Assembly (NCBI RefSeq): GCF_011881725.1
Contig: NZ_JAATUR010000002.1
Location: 116,163 to 180,162, forward strand
DNA from: Escherichia coli
Lineage (GTDB): Bacteria > Pseudomonadota > Gammaproteobacteria > Enterobacterales > Enterobacteriaceae
Reading direction: 5' to 3'
DNA: 64,000 nt
Part shown: in pieces, positions 9,956 to 19,984 of the stretch
How positions within the stretch are numbered: the stretch's first letter is position 1
How the letters are laid out: every line of letters begins with the position of its first letter
Made by a program: the position numbers and the translations under genes
The notes under the pieces: model-generated
What the model was told of the DNA's origin: nothing
What the model saw: the letters and a program-made list of their open reading frames with translations, nothing else
The model's database searches: none

Positions 9956-11061
9956 CTTTTCAGTTTCAATGCAGTCTTCGGTACACAACTACAGCAAAGA
10001 ATTGTTCCATCGTCGCTCATAGCTGATTTTTTCAGCGGGGTGACTTCGCCTTCCAGAAGCTGAACCCGACAGCTTCCACATATGCCCGCGCGGCAAGAAT
10101 AGGGGATCCGAATCCCTTGATTTTCTAATTGTTCCAACAATACTTGTTGATTATTACCGCGAAATGCCAGCCCTTGCCAGTCGATATCGACATTTGCATC
10201 CATTTGCTGCGTTGTTGGGAGAGTATCGTCTGCGGCGGCCGCGCCATAGATTTTCGCCGGTGCAGTTGCCAGAATTTCTACTTCATCGCCAACACGAATT
10301 ACGCCACTATTGCGGGCAATTAAATTCTGACCAAAATCGACATCGCCGTTATCCTGGTCAGTGCGGAAAGATTGCAGCGTTTTTAACGGTTCGCCTGCCG
10401 GATGCTTTTGTCCTTTTTCCGGGCTGACAGTAGTGAAAATACAGCGGCTGCAGGGCTTCACCACATCAAACACCACATCGCCAATGCGAATCACTTTCCA
10501 GGTATCTTCTTCCCAGGCTGCTGCGCCGGAAACCACCAGATTGGGGCGAAATTGCTCCATTTTTACACTTGCCGGGCAGCGTTGCTGCACATCACGCAGT
10601 GAGGCTTCATTAGCGAGCAGATACGGATAGCCATCAGCAAACGACAAGGGTACAGTGTTATGGCGTTTTACGCGCCGCGTCATCTGTGGCCCTACCCAAC
10701 GTAATTGCACTTCGCGGGAGAAAAATCCGCTTAACCATTTGTTGATCGCATCTGGCGCAATGCGCGCGGTAAAATGGTTACCCCACACTTCGGTTGGCGC
10801 ATCCTGCATAGCGAAATCAGCAAAACGGACGTATGCGCTACTGCCATCTGGTGCTGTGAGATGTAAGCCATCATGCACAGGGGAAGGGGTAAACCGTACC
10901 ATCTGCGGAAACTGGCGAGCAGTAATAAACGTACCGTCAGGTTCTGTGACCATAAAGATGCGATCGAAGGCCAGACCGCTGACATCCGCCAGGGCATGTG
11001 TCAGACCAATGCCGCGCATCGATTTAACAGGATGAATAAAAAGCCGGGTTAATGTCGCCAC
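9952..11061 (-). CDS. ycbX: MOSC and 2Fe-2S ferredoxin domain protein YcbX
   Basis: YcbX reduces N-hydroxylated base analogues such as 6-hydroxylaminopurine, probably as a molybdenum-cofactor enzyme. The 369-residue protein has an N-terminal beta-barrel domain (about 1-120) and a MOSC domain (about 125-265) with the conserved cysteine in KPCSRC. A plant-type ferredoxin domain follows, with cluster ligands in CRAGICGSC and the final cysteine in LCCSC near the C terminus. It is a monocistronic gene, convergent with zapC and divergent from rlmKL. The physiological electron donor is probably the sulfite reductase flavoprotein CysJ, from K-12 work. Confidence 0.95.
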   Translation of the reverse strand: MATLTRLFIHPVKSMRGIGLTHALADVSGLAFDRIFMVTEPDGTFITARQFPQMVRFTPSPVHDGLHLTAPDGSSAYVRFADFAMQDAPTEVWGNHFTARIAPDAINKWLSGFFSREVQLRWVGPQMTRRVKRHNTVPLSFADGYPYLLANEASLRDVQQRCPASVKMEQFRPNLVVSGAAAWEEDTWKVIRIGDVVFDVVKPCSRCIFTTVSPEKGQKHPAGEPLKTLQSFRTDQDNGDVDFGQNLIARNSGVIRVGDEVEILATAPAKIYGAAAADDTLPTTQQMDANVDIDWQGLAFRGNNQQVLLEQLENQGIRIPYSCRAGICGSCRVQLLEGEVTPLKKSAMSDDGTILCCSCVPKTALKLKS

Positions 11062-11284
11062 GGTACGGTCCTCAAGTGAAAATAAGCCCTCAACTTTATG
11101 ACATGACGCGCTTATTAGCTATAATGCGCAACAATTTTCTTAGCGCCTATTCTATTAGGCTATTTTATTTGTCAGTTTGCCCTGGACAGTGTTCGAAATT
11201 CTCACGCACTCTGCGCTGTCCATATCCAAACTGACTGCAACAATTACGCCTGCTGCGGTAGGCTCATAGAGTAAAAGTGACGAT

Positions 11285-13393
11285 ATGAATTCTCTGTTTG
11301 CCAGTACGGCCCGTGGGCTGGAAGAGCTGTTAAAAACTGAACTGGAAAACCTGGGGGCCGTTGAATGCCAGGTGGTTCAGGGTGGGGTCCATTTCAAGGG
11401 CGACACGCGGCTTGTTTACCAGAGCCTGATGTGGAGCCGCCTGGCCTCGCGTATTATGTTGCCGCTGGGCGAGTGTAAGGTTTACAGCGATTTAGACCTC
11501 TATCTCGGCGTTCAGGCGATCAACTGGACAGAGATGTTTAATCCTGGCGCGACCTTCGCTGTCCACTTCAGTGGTTTGAATGACACCATCCGCAACAGCC
11601 AGTACGGCGCAATGAAAGTCAAAGATGCGATCGTTGATGCCTTCACGCGGAAAAATCTACCGCGTCCAAATGTTGATCGTGATGCGCCGGATATCCGCGT
11701 GAACGTCTGGTTGCATAAAGAAACCGCCAGCATCGCTCTCGATTTAAGCGGTGATGGTTTGCATCTGCGTGGCTACCGTGATCGTGCTGGTATCGCGCCG
11801 ATCAAAGAAACCCTGGCGGCGGCAATTGTGATGCGTTCCGGTTGGCAGCCAGGAACACCGCTGCTTGATCCAATGTGTGGTTCCGGTACGTTGCTGATTG
11901 AAGCGGCGATGCTGGCGACCGACCGCGCGCCTGGCTTGCACCGTGGGCGTTGGGGCTTTAGCGGCTGGGCGCAGCACGACGAAGCTATCTGGCAAGAAGT
12001 AAAAGCGGAAGCGCAAACCCGCGCCCGTAAAGGCCTGGCTGAGTATAGCTCCCATTTCTACGGTTCCGACAGCGACGCGCGGGTGATTCAACGTGCACGC
12101 TCTAACGCCCGTCTTGCGGGGATTGGTGAATTGATCACTTTTGAGGTGAAAGATGTTGCGCAACTGACCAATCCGCTGCCGAAAGGGCCATACGGTACAG
12201 TGTTGAGCAACCCGCCATACGGTGAACGTCTGGACAGCGAACCAGCGCTGATTGCGCTGCATAGTCTGCTGGGGCGAATCATGAAAAACCAGTTCGGTGG
12301 CTGGAATCTCTCTTTGTTTAGTGCTTCGCCGGATCTACTAAGCTGCCTGCAACTGCGTGCAGACAAACAGTACAAGGCGAAAAACGGCCCGCTGGACTGC
12401 GTGCAGAAAAACTACCATGTCGCCGAAAGTACGCCAGACAGTAAACCAGCGATGGTCGCGGAAGACTATGCCAACCGTCTGCGTAAGAACCTCAAAAAGT
12501 TTGAGAAATGGGCACGTCAGGAAGGCATTGAATGTTACCGCCTGTATGACGCTGATTTACCGGAATACAACGTCGCCGTAGACCGCTATGCCGACTGGGT
12601 GGTGGTGCAGGAGTATGCCCCGCCAAAAACCATTGATGCGCATAAAGCGCGTCAACGCTTGTTCGACATTATCGCGGCGACCATTTCGGTACTGGGGATT
12701 GCGCCAAATAAACTGGTGCTGAAAACCCGTGAACGCCAGAAGGGCAAAAATCAGTACCAGAAACTGGGCGAGAAGGGCGAGTTTCTTGAGGTCACCGAAT
12801 ATAACGCACACTTGTGGGTGAACCTGACGGATTATCTCGATACCGGTCTGTTCCTCGATCACCGTATCGCCCGTCGTATGCTCGGTCAAATGAGCAAAGG
12901 CAAAGATTTCCTCAACCTGTTCTCCTATACCGGTAGCGCCACCGTGCATGCGGGATTAGGCGGCGCGCGCAGCACCACCACGGTGGATATGTCGCGTACT
13001 TATCTGGAGTGGGCAGAACGCAACCTGCGTCTGAATGGCTTAACCGGTCGTGCGCATCGCCTGATTCAGGCCGATTGCCTGGCGTGGCTGCGTGAAGCAA
13101 ATGAACAGTTCGATCTGATCTTTATCGATCCGCCAACCTTCTCTAACTCAAAACGAATGGAAGATGCGTTTGATGTTCAGCGCGATCATCTGGCGCTGAT
13201 GAAAGATTTGAAACGTCTGCTGCGCGCAGGTGGAACGATCATGTTCTCGAACAATAAACGTGGCTTCCGTATGGATCTCGAAGGATTGGCGAAACTGGGA
13301 CTGAAAGCACAAGAAATTACGCAAAAAACGCTCTCCCAGGATTTTGCCCGTAACCGCCAGATCCACAACTGCTGGCTGATTACCGCAGCCTGA
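11285..13393 (+). CDS. rlmL: 23S rRNA methyltransferase RlmKL (G2069 m7 / G2445 m2), bifunctional
   Basis: This fused enzyme modifies two 23S rRNA guanines: the N-terminal RlmL half makes m2G2445 and the C-terminal RlmK half makes m7G2069. The 702-residue protein has a THUMP RNA-binding domain (about residues 45-155). The first SAM-dependent methyltransferase domain has NPPY at 309-312. The second Rossmann methyltransferase domain has DPPT at 615-618. The ATG at 11285 gives the usual length and [15 protein letters not shown] start. The gene lies 11 bases before uup, and the two are probably cotranscribed. Confidence 0.97.
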   Translation: MNSLFASTARGLEELLKTELENLGAVECQVVQGGVHFKGDTRLVYQSLMWSRLASRIMLPLGECKVYSDLDLYLGVQAINWTEMFNPGATFAVHFSGLNDTIRNSQYGAMKVKDAIVDAFTRKNLPRPNVDRDAPDIRVNVWLHKETASIALDLSGDGLHLRGYRDRAGIAPIKETLAAAIVMRSGWQPGTPLLDPMCGSGTLLIEAAMLATDRAPGLHRGRWGFSGWAQHDEAIWQEVKAEAQTRARKGLAEYSSHFYGSDSDARVIQRARSNARLAGIGELITFEVKDVAQLTNPLPKGPYGTVLSNPPYGERLDSEPALIALHSLLGRIMKNQFGGWNLSLFSASPDLLSCLQLRADKQYKAKNGPLDCVQKNYHVAESTPDSKPAMVAEDYANRLRKNLKKFEKWARQEGIECYRLYDADLPEYNVAVDRYADWVVVQEYAPPKTIDAHKARQRLFDIIAATISVLGIAPNKLVLKTRERQKGKNQYQKLGEKGEFLEVTEYNAHLWVNLTDYLDTGLFLDHRIARRMLGQMSKGKDFLNLFSYTGSATVHAGLGGARSTTTVDMSRTYLEWAERNLRLNGLTGRAHRLIQADCLAWLREANEQFDLIFIDPPTFSNSKRMEDAFDVQRDHLALMKDLKRLLRAGGTIMFSNNKRGFRMDLEGLAKLGLKAQEITQKTLSQDFARNRQIHNCWLITAA

Positions 13394-13404
13394 AAGGAAT
13401 AGTA

Positions 13405-15312
13405 ATGTCATTAATCAGTATGCATGGCGCATGGCTGTCGTTCAGCGACGCGCCGCTTCTCGATAACGCAGAACTGCATATCGAAGATAACGAACGTGTT
13501 TGTCTGGTGGGGCGTAACGGCGCAGGCAAGTCGACGTTAATGAAAATCCTCAACCGTGAACAGGGGCTGGATGACGGTCGCATTATTTACGAGCAAGATT
13601 TGATTGTAGCTCGTCTGCAACAGGATCCGCCGCGTAACGTTGAAGGCAGCGTTTATGATTTTGTTGCCGAAGGCATTGAGGAACAGGCCGAGTACCTGAA
13701 ACGCTATCATGATATTTCGCGCCTGGTGATGAACGAACCGAGCGAGAAAAATCTCAACGAACTGGCGAAGGTTCAGGAACTGCTGGATCACCATAACCTG
13801 TGGCAACTGGAAAACCGCATCAACGAAGTGCTGGCGCAACTGGGGTTAGATCCTAATGTAGCGCTGTCGTCACTTTCCGGCGGCTGGTTGCGTAAAGCCG
13901 CATTAGGACGTGCGCTGGTGAGTAATCCGCGTGTGTTGCTGCTCGATGAACCGACTAACCACCTGGATATCGAAACCATCGACTGGCTGGAAGGTTTTCT
14001 GAAAACGTTCAACGGTACGATTATTTTCATCTCCCACGACCGTTCATTTATTCGCAATATGGCGACGCGTATTGTCGATCTCGATCGCGGTAAGCTGGTG
14101 AACTATCCGGGTAATTACGACCAGTATTTGCTGGAAAAAGAAGAAGCCCTGCGCGTGGAAGAGCTGCAAAACGCCGAGTTTGACCGCAAACTGGCACAGG
14201 AAGAAGTGTGGATCCGTCAGGGGATCAAGGCCCGTCGTACCCGTAACGAAGGCCGCGTGCGTGCGCTGAAAGCGATGCGTCGCGAACGCGGTGAACGTCG
14301 CGAGGTCATGGGGACTGCAAAGATGCAGGTGGAAGAGGCCAGTCGCTCCGGTAAGATCGTCTTTGAAATGGAAGATGTGTGCTATCAGGTTGATGGTAAG
14401 CAACTGGTGAAAGACTTTTCAGCGCAGGTGCAACGTGGCGACAAAATTGCCCTGATTGGCCCGAATGGCTGCGGCAAAACCACGTTGCTGAAACTGATGC
14501 TGGGTCAACTTCAGCCGGACAACGGACGCATTCACGTCGGCACTAAACTGGAAGTTGCCTATTTTGACCAGCACCGCGCGGAACTTGATCCCGATAAAAC
14601 GGTGATGGATAACCTTGCCGAAGGCAAGCAAGAGGTGATGGTTAACGGTAAACCACGTCATGTACTGGGCTATTTGCAGGACTTCCTGTTCCATCCGAAA
14701 CGGGCGATGACACCGGTACGTGCGCTTTCTGGCGGGGAGCGTAACCGCTTGCTGCTGGCACGTTTGTTTCTTAAGCCAAGCAACTTATTGATTCTTGACG
14801 AACCGACCAACGACCTTGATGTCGAAACGCTCGAATTGCTTGAAGAGCTAATCGACAGCTACCAGGGGACGGTATTGTTAGTAAGCCACGATCGTCAGTT
14901 TGTCGATAACACAGTCACAGAATGCTGGATCTTCGAAGGTGGCGGCAAAATTGGCCGTTATGTTGGCGGTTATCATGATGCCCGTGGTCAGCAAGAACAG
15001 TATGTGGCGCTAAAACAGCCTGCGGTGAAAAAAAACGAAGAAATCGCCGCGCCAAAAGCAGAAACTGTAAAACGCAGCAGTAGCAAACTAAGCTATAAAT
15101 TGCAGCGCGAACTGGAACAACTGCCGCAATTGCTTGAAGATCTGGAAGCGAAGCTGGAAGCCCTACAGACACAGGTGGCAGATGCCTCTTTCTTCAGTCA
15201 GCCGCATGAGCAGACGCAAAAGGTCCTTGCCGATATGGCTGCCGCAGAGCAGGAGTTGGAGCAGGCTTTTGAACGCTGGGAGTATCTTGAAGCGTTAAAA
15301 AATGGTGGCTGA
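13405..15312 (+). CDS. uup: ABC-F ATPase Uup
   Basis: Uup is a soluble ABC-F protein with two ATPase domains and no membrane part; it acts on ribosomes or replication structures, and loss raises precise excision of transposons. The 635-residue protein has Walker A motifs GRNGAGKST (36-44) and GPNGCGKTT (352-360), with signatures LSGGWLRK and LSGGERNR. The inter-domain linker is rich in Arg and Glu, and the C-terminal coiled-coil DNA-binding region spans about 560-630. It follows rlmL by 11 bases with GGAAT as a weak ribosome-binding site. Confidence 0.97.
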   Translation: MSLISMHGAWLSFSDAPLLDNAELHIEDNERVCLVGRNGAGKSTLMKILNREQGLDDGRIIYEQDLIVARLQQDPPRNVEGSVYDFVAEGIEEQAEYLKRYHDISRLVMNEPSEKNLNELAKVQELLDHHNLWQLENRINEVLAQLGLDPNVALSSLSGGWLRKAALGRALVSNPRVLLLDEPTNHLDIETIDWLEGFLKTFNGTIIFISHDRSFIRNMATRIVDLDRGKLVNYPGNYDQYLLEKEEALRVEELQNAEFDRKLAQEEVWIRQGIKARRTRNEGRVRALKAMRRERGERREVMGTAKMQVEEASRSGKIVFEMEDVCYQVDGKQLVKDFSAQVQRGDKIALIGPNGCGKTTLLKLMLGQLQPDNGRIHVGTKLEVAYFDQHRAELDPDKTVMDNLAEGKQEVMVNGKPRHVLGYLQDFLFHPKRAMTPVRALSGGERNRLLLARLFLKPSNLLILDEPTNDLDVETLELLEELIDSYQGTVLLVSHDRQFVDNTVTECWIFEGGGKIGRYVGGYHDARGQQEQYVALKQPAVKKNEEIAAPKAETVKRSSSKLSYKLQRELEQLPQLLEDLEAKLEALQTQVADASFFSQPHEQTQKVLADMAAAEQELEQAFERWEYLEALKNGG

Positions 15313-15340
15313 TCGCAAAATAGTCGATTTAAACAGAGAC

Positions 15341-15408
15341 TGCTGACAAAGACGAAATTGCCTGATGCCCTATGTGTATCAGGCATGAAAACGAGCGTTT
15401 TGTCAGCA
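15341..15408. repeat. Nested inverted repeat between uup and pqiA
   Basis: Outer arms TGCTGACAAA (15341-15350) and TTTGTCAGCA (15399-15408) enclose an inner pair GCCTGAT and ATCAGGC (15360-15384). The structure lies in the 129-base gap where the SoxRS-responsive pqiA promoter is expected (a -10-like TAAAAT follows it). It could be a cruciform, a terminator-like fold for uup or a regulatory site; the sequence alone does not decide. Confidence 0.7.
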
Positions 15409-15441
15409 TTCTGTAAAATAGCGCATCATTAAGGAGTACCA

Positions 15442-16695
15442 ATGTGCGAACATCATCATGCCGCGAAGCACATCCTGTGCTCGCAGTGTGACATGCTGGT
15501 GGCGTTACCCCACCTTGAGCATGGTCAGAAGGCGGCATGTCCCCGGTGTGGCACAACGTTAACCGTGGCGTGGGATGCCCCTCGACAGCGCCCTACCGCT
15601 TATGCGTTGGCTGCACTGTTCATGCTGTTGCTGTCCAACCTGTTCCCTTTTGTAAATATGAACGTTGCGGGGGTAACCAGTGAGATTACGTTACTGGAAA
15701 TCCCGAGCGTACTGTTTTCCGAGGACTATGCCAGCCTCGGCACCTTTTTCCTGTTGTTTGTGCAACTGGTTCCCGCGTTTTGCCTGGTAACCATTCTGCT
15801 ATTGGTGAATCGCGCGGAATTACCCGTTCGTTTAAAAGAACAACTGGGGCGGGTGCTTTTTCAGCTCAAAACCTGGGGTATGGCGGAGATTTTCCTTGCC
15901 GGTGTGTTGGTCAGTTTTGTCAAACTGATGGCTTACGGCAGCATTGGCGTGGGCAGTAGTTTTATTCCCTGGTGTTTGTTTTGTGTGCTGCAATTACGCG
16001 CCTTTCAATGCGTTGATCGCCGCTGGTTATGGGATGATATTGCTCCGATGCCAGAGCTTCGCCAGACGCTAAAACCCGGCATTACAGGAATACGCCAGGG
16101 GCTGCGCTCTTGCTCATGCTGTACGGCAATTCTTCCTGCCGATGATCCCGTGTGTCCGCGCTGTGGCACCACAGGATATGTTCGACGCAAAAACAGTCTG
16201 CAATGGACTCTGGCACTGCTTTTTACGTCGATCATGTTATATCTCCCGGCGAACATCTTACCCATTATGGTGACCGATTTTTTAGGTTCTAAGATGCCGT
16301 CGACCATTCTCGCCGGGGTCATCTTATTATGGAGCGAAGGCTCTTATCCGGTTGCCGCAGTCATCTTTTTAGCCAGTATTATGGTGCCGACCTTAAAAAT
16401 GATCGCCATCGCGTGGCTCTGCTGGGATGCCAAAGGGCATGGCAAGCGCGACAGTGAAAGAATGCATTTGATTTACGAAGTCGTTGAGTTTGTGGGCCGC
16501 TGGTCGATGATTGATGTTTTCGTTATCGCGGTGCTCTCAGCGCTGGTGCGTATGGGAGGTTTAATGAGTATTTATCCAGCAATGGGTGCATTAATGTTTG
16601 CTTTAGTCGTCATAATGACAATGTTTTCTGCCATGACGTTTGACCCGCGTTTGTCGTGGGACCGCCAACCTGAACCAGAGCATGAGGAGTCCTGA
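15442..16695 (+). CDS. pqiA: Inner-membrane protein PqiA, lipid transport system
   Basis: PqiA is the inner-membrane partner of the PqiABC system, which moves lipids between the two membranes and is induced by paraquat. The 417-residue protein has two tandem PqiA domains. Each has a rubredoxin-like zinc knuckle (CSQCDM...CPRCG near the N terminus and CSCC...CPRCG near residue 230) followed by about four membrane helices. It starts after AAGGAGTACC. It forms an operon with pqiB (ATG four bases after its stop) and pqiC. Confidence 0.96.
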   Translation: MCEHHHAAKHILCSQCDMLVALPHLEHGQKAACPRCGTTLTVAWDAPRQRPTAYALAALFMLLLSNLFPFVNMNVAGVTSEITLLEIPSVLFSEDYASLGTFFLLFVQLVPAFCLVTILLLVNRAELPVRLKEQLGRVLFQLKTWGMAEIFLAGVLVSFVKLMAYGSIGVGSSFIPWCLFCVLQLRAFQCVDRRWLWDDIAPMPELRQTLKPGITGIRQGLRSCSCCTAILPADDPVCPRCGTTGYVRRKNSLQWTLALLFTSIMLYLPANILPIMVTDFLGSKMPSTILAGVILLWSEGSYPVAAVIFLASIMVPTLKMIAIAWLCWDAKGHGKRDSERMHLIYEVVEFVGRWSMIDVFVIAVLSALVRMGGLMSIYPAMGALMFALVVIMTMFSAMTFDPRLSWDRQPEPEHEES

Positions 16696-16699
16696 CAGT

Positions 16700-18340
16700 A
16701 TGGAGTCTAATAATGGGGAAGCCAAAATCGAGAAAGTGAAGAACTGGTCTCCCGTGTGGATATTTCCTATCGTCACGGCGCTCATCGGGGCCTGGGTTCT
16801 TTTTTATCATTACAGCCATCAGGGACCGGAAGTGACCCTGATTACCGCTAATGCGGAAGGAATTGAAGGCGGCAAAACCACCATTAAAAGCCGTAGTGTT
16901 GACGTCGGCGTGGTTGAAAGCGCCACACTGGCTGATGATTTGACGCACGTTGAAATCAAAGCACGGTTAAATTCCGGTATGGAAAAATTGCTGCATAAAG
17001 ATACCGTCTTTTGGGTGGTGAAACCTCAGATTGGTCGAGAAGGAATTAGCGGTCTGGGGACATTGCTTTCTGGGGTTTATATCGAACTGCAGCCAGGGGC
17101 GGCAGGCAGCAAAATGGACAAATACGATTTGCTGGACTCGCCACCCTTGGCCCCGCCTGATGCGAAAGGTATACGTGTCATTCTCGATAGCAAAAAAGCC
17201 GGGCAGCTCTCGCCAGGAGATCCGGTGCTATTCCGAGGCTTTCGAGTAGGCTCGGTTGAAACCAGCACCTTCGATACGCAAAAACGCAATATCAGCTATC
17301 AACTGTTCATCACAGCACCATATGACCGACTGGTGACCAGCAATGTTCGCTTCTGGAAAGATAGTGGCATTGCGGTTGATCTGACGTCGGCGGGAATGCG
17401 TGTAGAGATGGGCTCGCTGACAACATTGCTCAGCGGCGGTGTCAGCTTTGATGTGCCAGATGGTCTGGACTTAGGGCATCCTGTGGCGCCAAAAACGGCT
17501 TTCGTTTTGTATGATGATCAGAAGAGCATTCAGGATTCTCTGTACACCGATCACATCGATTATCTGATGTTCTTCAAAGATTCGGTACGCGGCCTGCAGC
17601 CTGGAGCTCCAGTAGAATTCCGGGGTATTCGTCTCGGTACGGTAAGCAAAGTGCCATTCTTTGCGCCGAATATGCGTCAGACATTTAACGATGATTACCG
17701 TATTCCGGTACTGATTCGTATCGAACCAGAACGGTTGAAAATGCAACTTGGCGAAAATGCAGATGTCGTTAAGCATCTTGGCGAATTGTTGAAACGCGGT
17801 TTACGCGGATCGCTGAAGACCGGAAATCTGGTGACTGGCGCGCTCTACGTTGATCTCGATTTCTATCCGGATACGCCTGCGATAACTGGCATTCGTGAAT
17901 TTAATGGTTACCAGATTATCCCGACTGTAAGCGGCGGCCTGGCGCAAATCCAGCAACGTCTGATGGAAGCGTTGGATAAGATCAACAAACTGCCATTGAA
18001 TCCGATGATAGAACAGGCGACCAGTACGCTTTCTGAAAGTCAGCGCACAATGAAAAATCTGCAAACGACGCTGGATAGCATGAACAAGATCCTTGCCAGC
18101 CAGTCGATGCAGCAGTTGCCGACGGATATGCAGTCAACATTGCGTGAGTTGAATCGCAGCATGCAGGGCTTCCAGCCTGGTTCTGCGGCGTACAACAAGA
18201 TGGTGGCGGATATGCAGCGTCTTGATCAGGTACTGCGTGAACTGCAACCGGTTCTGAAAACGCTCAATGAGAAGAGCAATGCGCTGGTTTTTGAAGCGAA
18301 GGATAAGAAAGATCCAGAGCCGAAGAGGGCGAAACAATGA
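16700..18340 (+). CDS. pqiB: MCE-domain lipid transport protein PqiB
   Basis: PqiB forms a hexameric tube across the periplasm through which lipids pass between membranes. The 546-residue protein has one N-terminal membrane anchor (about residues 17-37), three tandem MCE domains (about 45-135, 160-245 and 280-390) and a long C-terminal helical needle region (about 430-530). The frame is open 20 codons upstream, but the ATG at 16700, five bases after the pqiA stop with GAGGAG behind it, gives the family length. The stop overlaps pqiC as ATGA. Confidence 0.96.
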   Translation: MESNNGEAKIEKVKNWSPVWIFPIVTALIGAWVLFYHYSHQGPEVTLITANAEGIEGGKTTIKSRSVDVGVVESATLADDLTHVEIKARLNSGMEKLLHKDTVFWVVKPQIGREGISGLGTLLSGVYIELQPGAAGSKMDKYDLLDSPPLAPPDAKGIRVILDSKKAGQLSPGDPVLFRGFRVGSVETSTFDTQKRNISYQLFITAPYDRLVTSNVRFWKDSGIAVDLTSAGMRVEMGSLTTLLSGGVSFDVPDGLDLGHPVAPKTAFVLYDDQKSIQDSLYTDHIDYLMFFKDSVRGLQPGAPVEFRGIRLGTVSKVPFFAPNMRQTFNDDYRIPVLIRIEPERLKMQLGENADVVKHLGELLKRGLRGSLKTGNLVTGALYVDLDFYPDTPAITGIREFNGYQIIPTVSGGLAQIQQRLMEALDKINKLPLNPMIEQATSTLSESQRTMKNLQTTLDSMNKILASQSMQQLPTDMQSTLRELNRSMQGFQPGSAAYNKMVADMQRLDQVLRELQPVLKTLNEKSNALVFEAKDKKDPEPKRAKQ

Positions 18341-18900
18341 AAAAGTGGCTAGTGACGATAGCGGCACTGTGGCTGGCCGGATGCAGTTCCGGTGAAATGA
18401 ACAAAAACTATTACCAATTGCCTGTCGTGCAGGGCGGTACGCAAAGTACCGCCAGCCAGGGTAACCGTCTGTTATGGGTGGAGCAGGTCGTTGTTCCTGA
18501 CTATCTGGCGGGAAATGGTGTGGTTTATCAGACCAGTGATGTGAAGTATGTGATTGCCAACAACAACTTGTGGGCTAGCCCACTGGATCAACAGTTGCGC
18601 AACACACTGGTTGCCAACCTGAGTACGCAACTGCCCGGCTGGGTGGTTGCTTCCCAGCCTCTGGGAAGCGCTCAGGACACGCTTAACGTAACTGTCACTG
18701 AGTTTAACGGTCGTTATGATGGCAAGGTTATTGTCAGTGGTGAGTGGCTGTTGAACCATCAGGGACAACTGATCAAACGTCCATTCCGTCTGGAAGGGGT
18801 GCAAACGCAGGATGGCTACGATGAGATGGTTAAAGTGCTGGCCAATGTCTGGAGTCAGGAAGCCGCTGCTATTGCACAAGAGATTAAGCGCCTACCTTAA
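18337..18900 (+). CDS. pqiC: Outer-membrane lipoprotein PqiC
   Basis: PqiC is the outer-membrane lipoprotein of the PqiABC lipid conduit and docks with the PqiB needle. The 187-residue protein starts with a lipoprotein signal peptide and a lipobox LAGC, with the modified cysteine at residue 16. The following serines and absence of Asp at +2 fit sorting to the outer membrane. The rest is the ABC-type auxiliary fold (DUF330). Its start overlaps the pqiB stop by four bases. A strong terminator follows. The older name is ymbA. Confidence 0.95.
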   Translation: MKKWLVTIAALWLAGCSSGEMNKNYYQLPVVQGGTQSTASQGNRLLWVEQVVVPDYLAGNGVVYQTSDVKYVIANNNLWASPLDQQLRNTLVANLSTQLPGWVVASQPLGSAQDTLNVTVTEFNGRYDGKVIVSGEWLLNHQGQLIKRPFRLEGVQTQDGYDEMVKVLANVWSQEAAAIAQEIKRLP

Positions 18901-18920
18901 TTATAAAAATTTGTAAATAT

Positions 18921-18957
18921 AACCGTCTCCGGTAAGTTGCCTGAGACGGTTTTTTTG
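18921..18957 (+). terminator. Terminator of pqiABC
   Basis: CCGTCTC (18923-18929) pairs with GAGACGG (18943-18949) and is followed by eight T residues, a strong intrinsic terminator just after pqiC. Confidence 0.9.
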
Positions 18958-19154
18958 CTTCTGACGTGCGGAAAAGTTGTTCCACTTCACATTTTTTGTA
19001 CAACCGACATGCCCGTGTAGCTCACAAATATGGCAGTGGCGTGAATTTTGCGGATTGACGGCAGTTATGATTCGCGGTATTGCTTAACTGTGATTGCATA
19101 TTTAGTAATCACTGTTTTCTTTTCCACCAGAAACCAGTATGAGGGAAACGAGGC

Positions 19155-19322
19155 ATGAAGAGACAAAAACGAGATCGCCTGGAACGGGCACATCAACGTG
19201 GTTATCAGGCCGGCATCGCCGGACGCTCAAAAGAAATGTGTCCCTATCAGACGCTGAATCAAAGGTCACAATGGCTGGGAGGCTGGCGAGAAGCCATGGC
19301 GGACAGGGTAGTAATGGCCTGA
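19155..19322 (+). CDS. rmf: Ribosome modulation factor
   Basis: Rmf is a 55-residue basic protein that binds the 30S subunit and pairs ribosomes into inactive 100S dimers in stationary phase. The product begins MKRQKRDRLERAHQRGYQAG, is rich in Arg and Lys, and matches the family along its length. The start at 19155 follows GAGG at a suitable distance. The roughly 250-base gap from pqiC should hold its growth-rate and ppGpp-dependent promoter, which I could not pin down. A two-way hairpin separates it from fabA. Confidence 0.96.
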   Translation: MKRQKRDRLERAHQRGYQAGIAGRSKEMCPYQTLNQRSQWLGGWREAMADRVVMA

Positions 19323-19336
19323 TTCTGTCTCTTTAA

Positions 19337-19370
19337 AAAGAAACCTCCGCAATGCGGAGGTTTCGCCTTT
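19337..19370. terminator. Bidirectional terminator between rmf and fabA
   Basis: AAACCTCCGC and GCGGAGGTTT form a nine- to ten-base stem with a short loop. T-rich tracts follow on both strands, so it can end rmf rightward and fabA leftward. Confidence 0.85.
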
Positions 19371-19391
19371 CTATACTCTGTCTGATTAAAA

Positions 19392-19910
19392 TCAGAATGC
19401 AGACGTATCCTGGAACAGACCCACTTTAAGGTCGCTGGCGGTATAGATCAAACGACCATCAACCAGCACTTCGCCATCCGCCAGGCCCATGATCAGACGA
19501 CGGTTAACAATGCGTTTAAAGTGAATACGATAGGTCACTTTCTTCGCCGTCGGCAGGACCTGACCGGTGAATTTCACCTCGCCAACGCCCAGTGCGCGGC
19601 CTTTACCTTCGCCGCCCAGCCAGCCGAGGTAGAATCCTACCAACTGCCACATGGCGTCCAGGCCCAGGCAGCCTGGCATTACCGGATCGCCAATGAAGTG
19701 GCAACCGAAGAACCACAGATCCGGATTAATATCCAGTTCTGCTTCTACATACCCTTTGTCGAAGTTACCACCCGTTTCGGTCATTTTGACCACTCGGTCC
19801 ATCATCAGCATGTTCGGTGCTGGTAATTGTGGGCCTTTAGCACCAAACAGTTCACCGCGACCAGAGGCAAGAAGGTCTTCTTTTGTATAGGATTCGCGTT
19901 TATCTACCAT
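19392..19910 (-). CDS. fabA: 3-hydroxydecanoyl-ACP dehydratase/isomerase
   Basis: FabA dehydrates 3-hydroxydecanoyl-ACP and isomerises trans-2 to cis-3-decenoyl-ACP, the entry step for unsaturated fatty acids. The 172-residue hot-dog-fold enzyme has its catalytic His71 in GCHFIGDP and Asp85 in GCLGLDAMW. The ATG at 19908-19910 starts [14 protein letters not shown]. The open frame upstream runs through the promoter and into the lonH 3' end, and is not coding. Operators for FabR and FadR stand 39-74 bases upstream of the start. Confidence 0.98.
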
Positions 19911-19948
19911 GTTCTCTGTAAGCCTTATTTTATTGAAGCACGCAGGAT

Positions 19949-19966
19949 AGCTAACACGTGTACGCT
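19949..19966 (-). promoter_or_regulatory. FabR operator of fabA
   Basis: The minus-strand sequence AGCGTACACGTGTTAGCT is a near-perfect palindrome around ACACGTGT and fits the FabR consensus (AGCGTACACGTGTTCGCT). FabR represses fabA and fabB according to the unsaturated acyl-ACP pool. Confidence 0.8.
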
Positions 19967-19967
19967 G

Positions 19968-19984
19968 AACAAGTCCGATCAGTT
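19968..19984 (-). promoter_or_regulatory. FadR activator site of fabA
   Basis: The minus-strand sequence AACTGATCGGACTTGTT resembles the FadR consensus (AACTGGTCGGACCAGTT-like). It abuts the FabR operator and overlaps the last two codons and stop of lonH. FadR activates fabA through a site at about -40; this position fits. Confidence 0.75.

Noticed and set aside
19090..19120. CRP-like site upstream of rmf (TGTGA...TCAC)
   Set aside because: The half-sites are much too far apart for the six-base spacing CRP needs.
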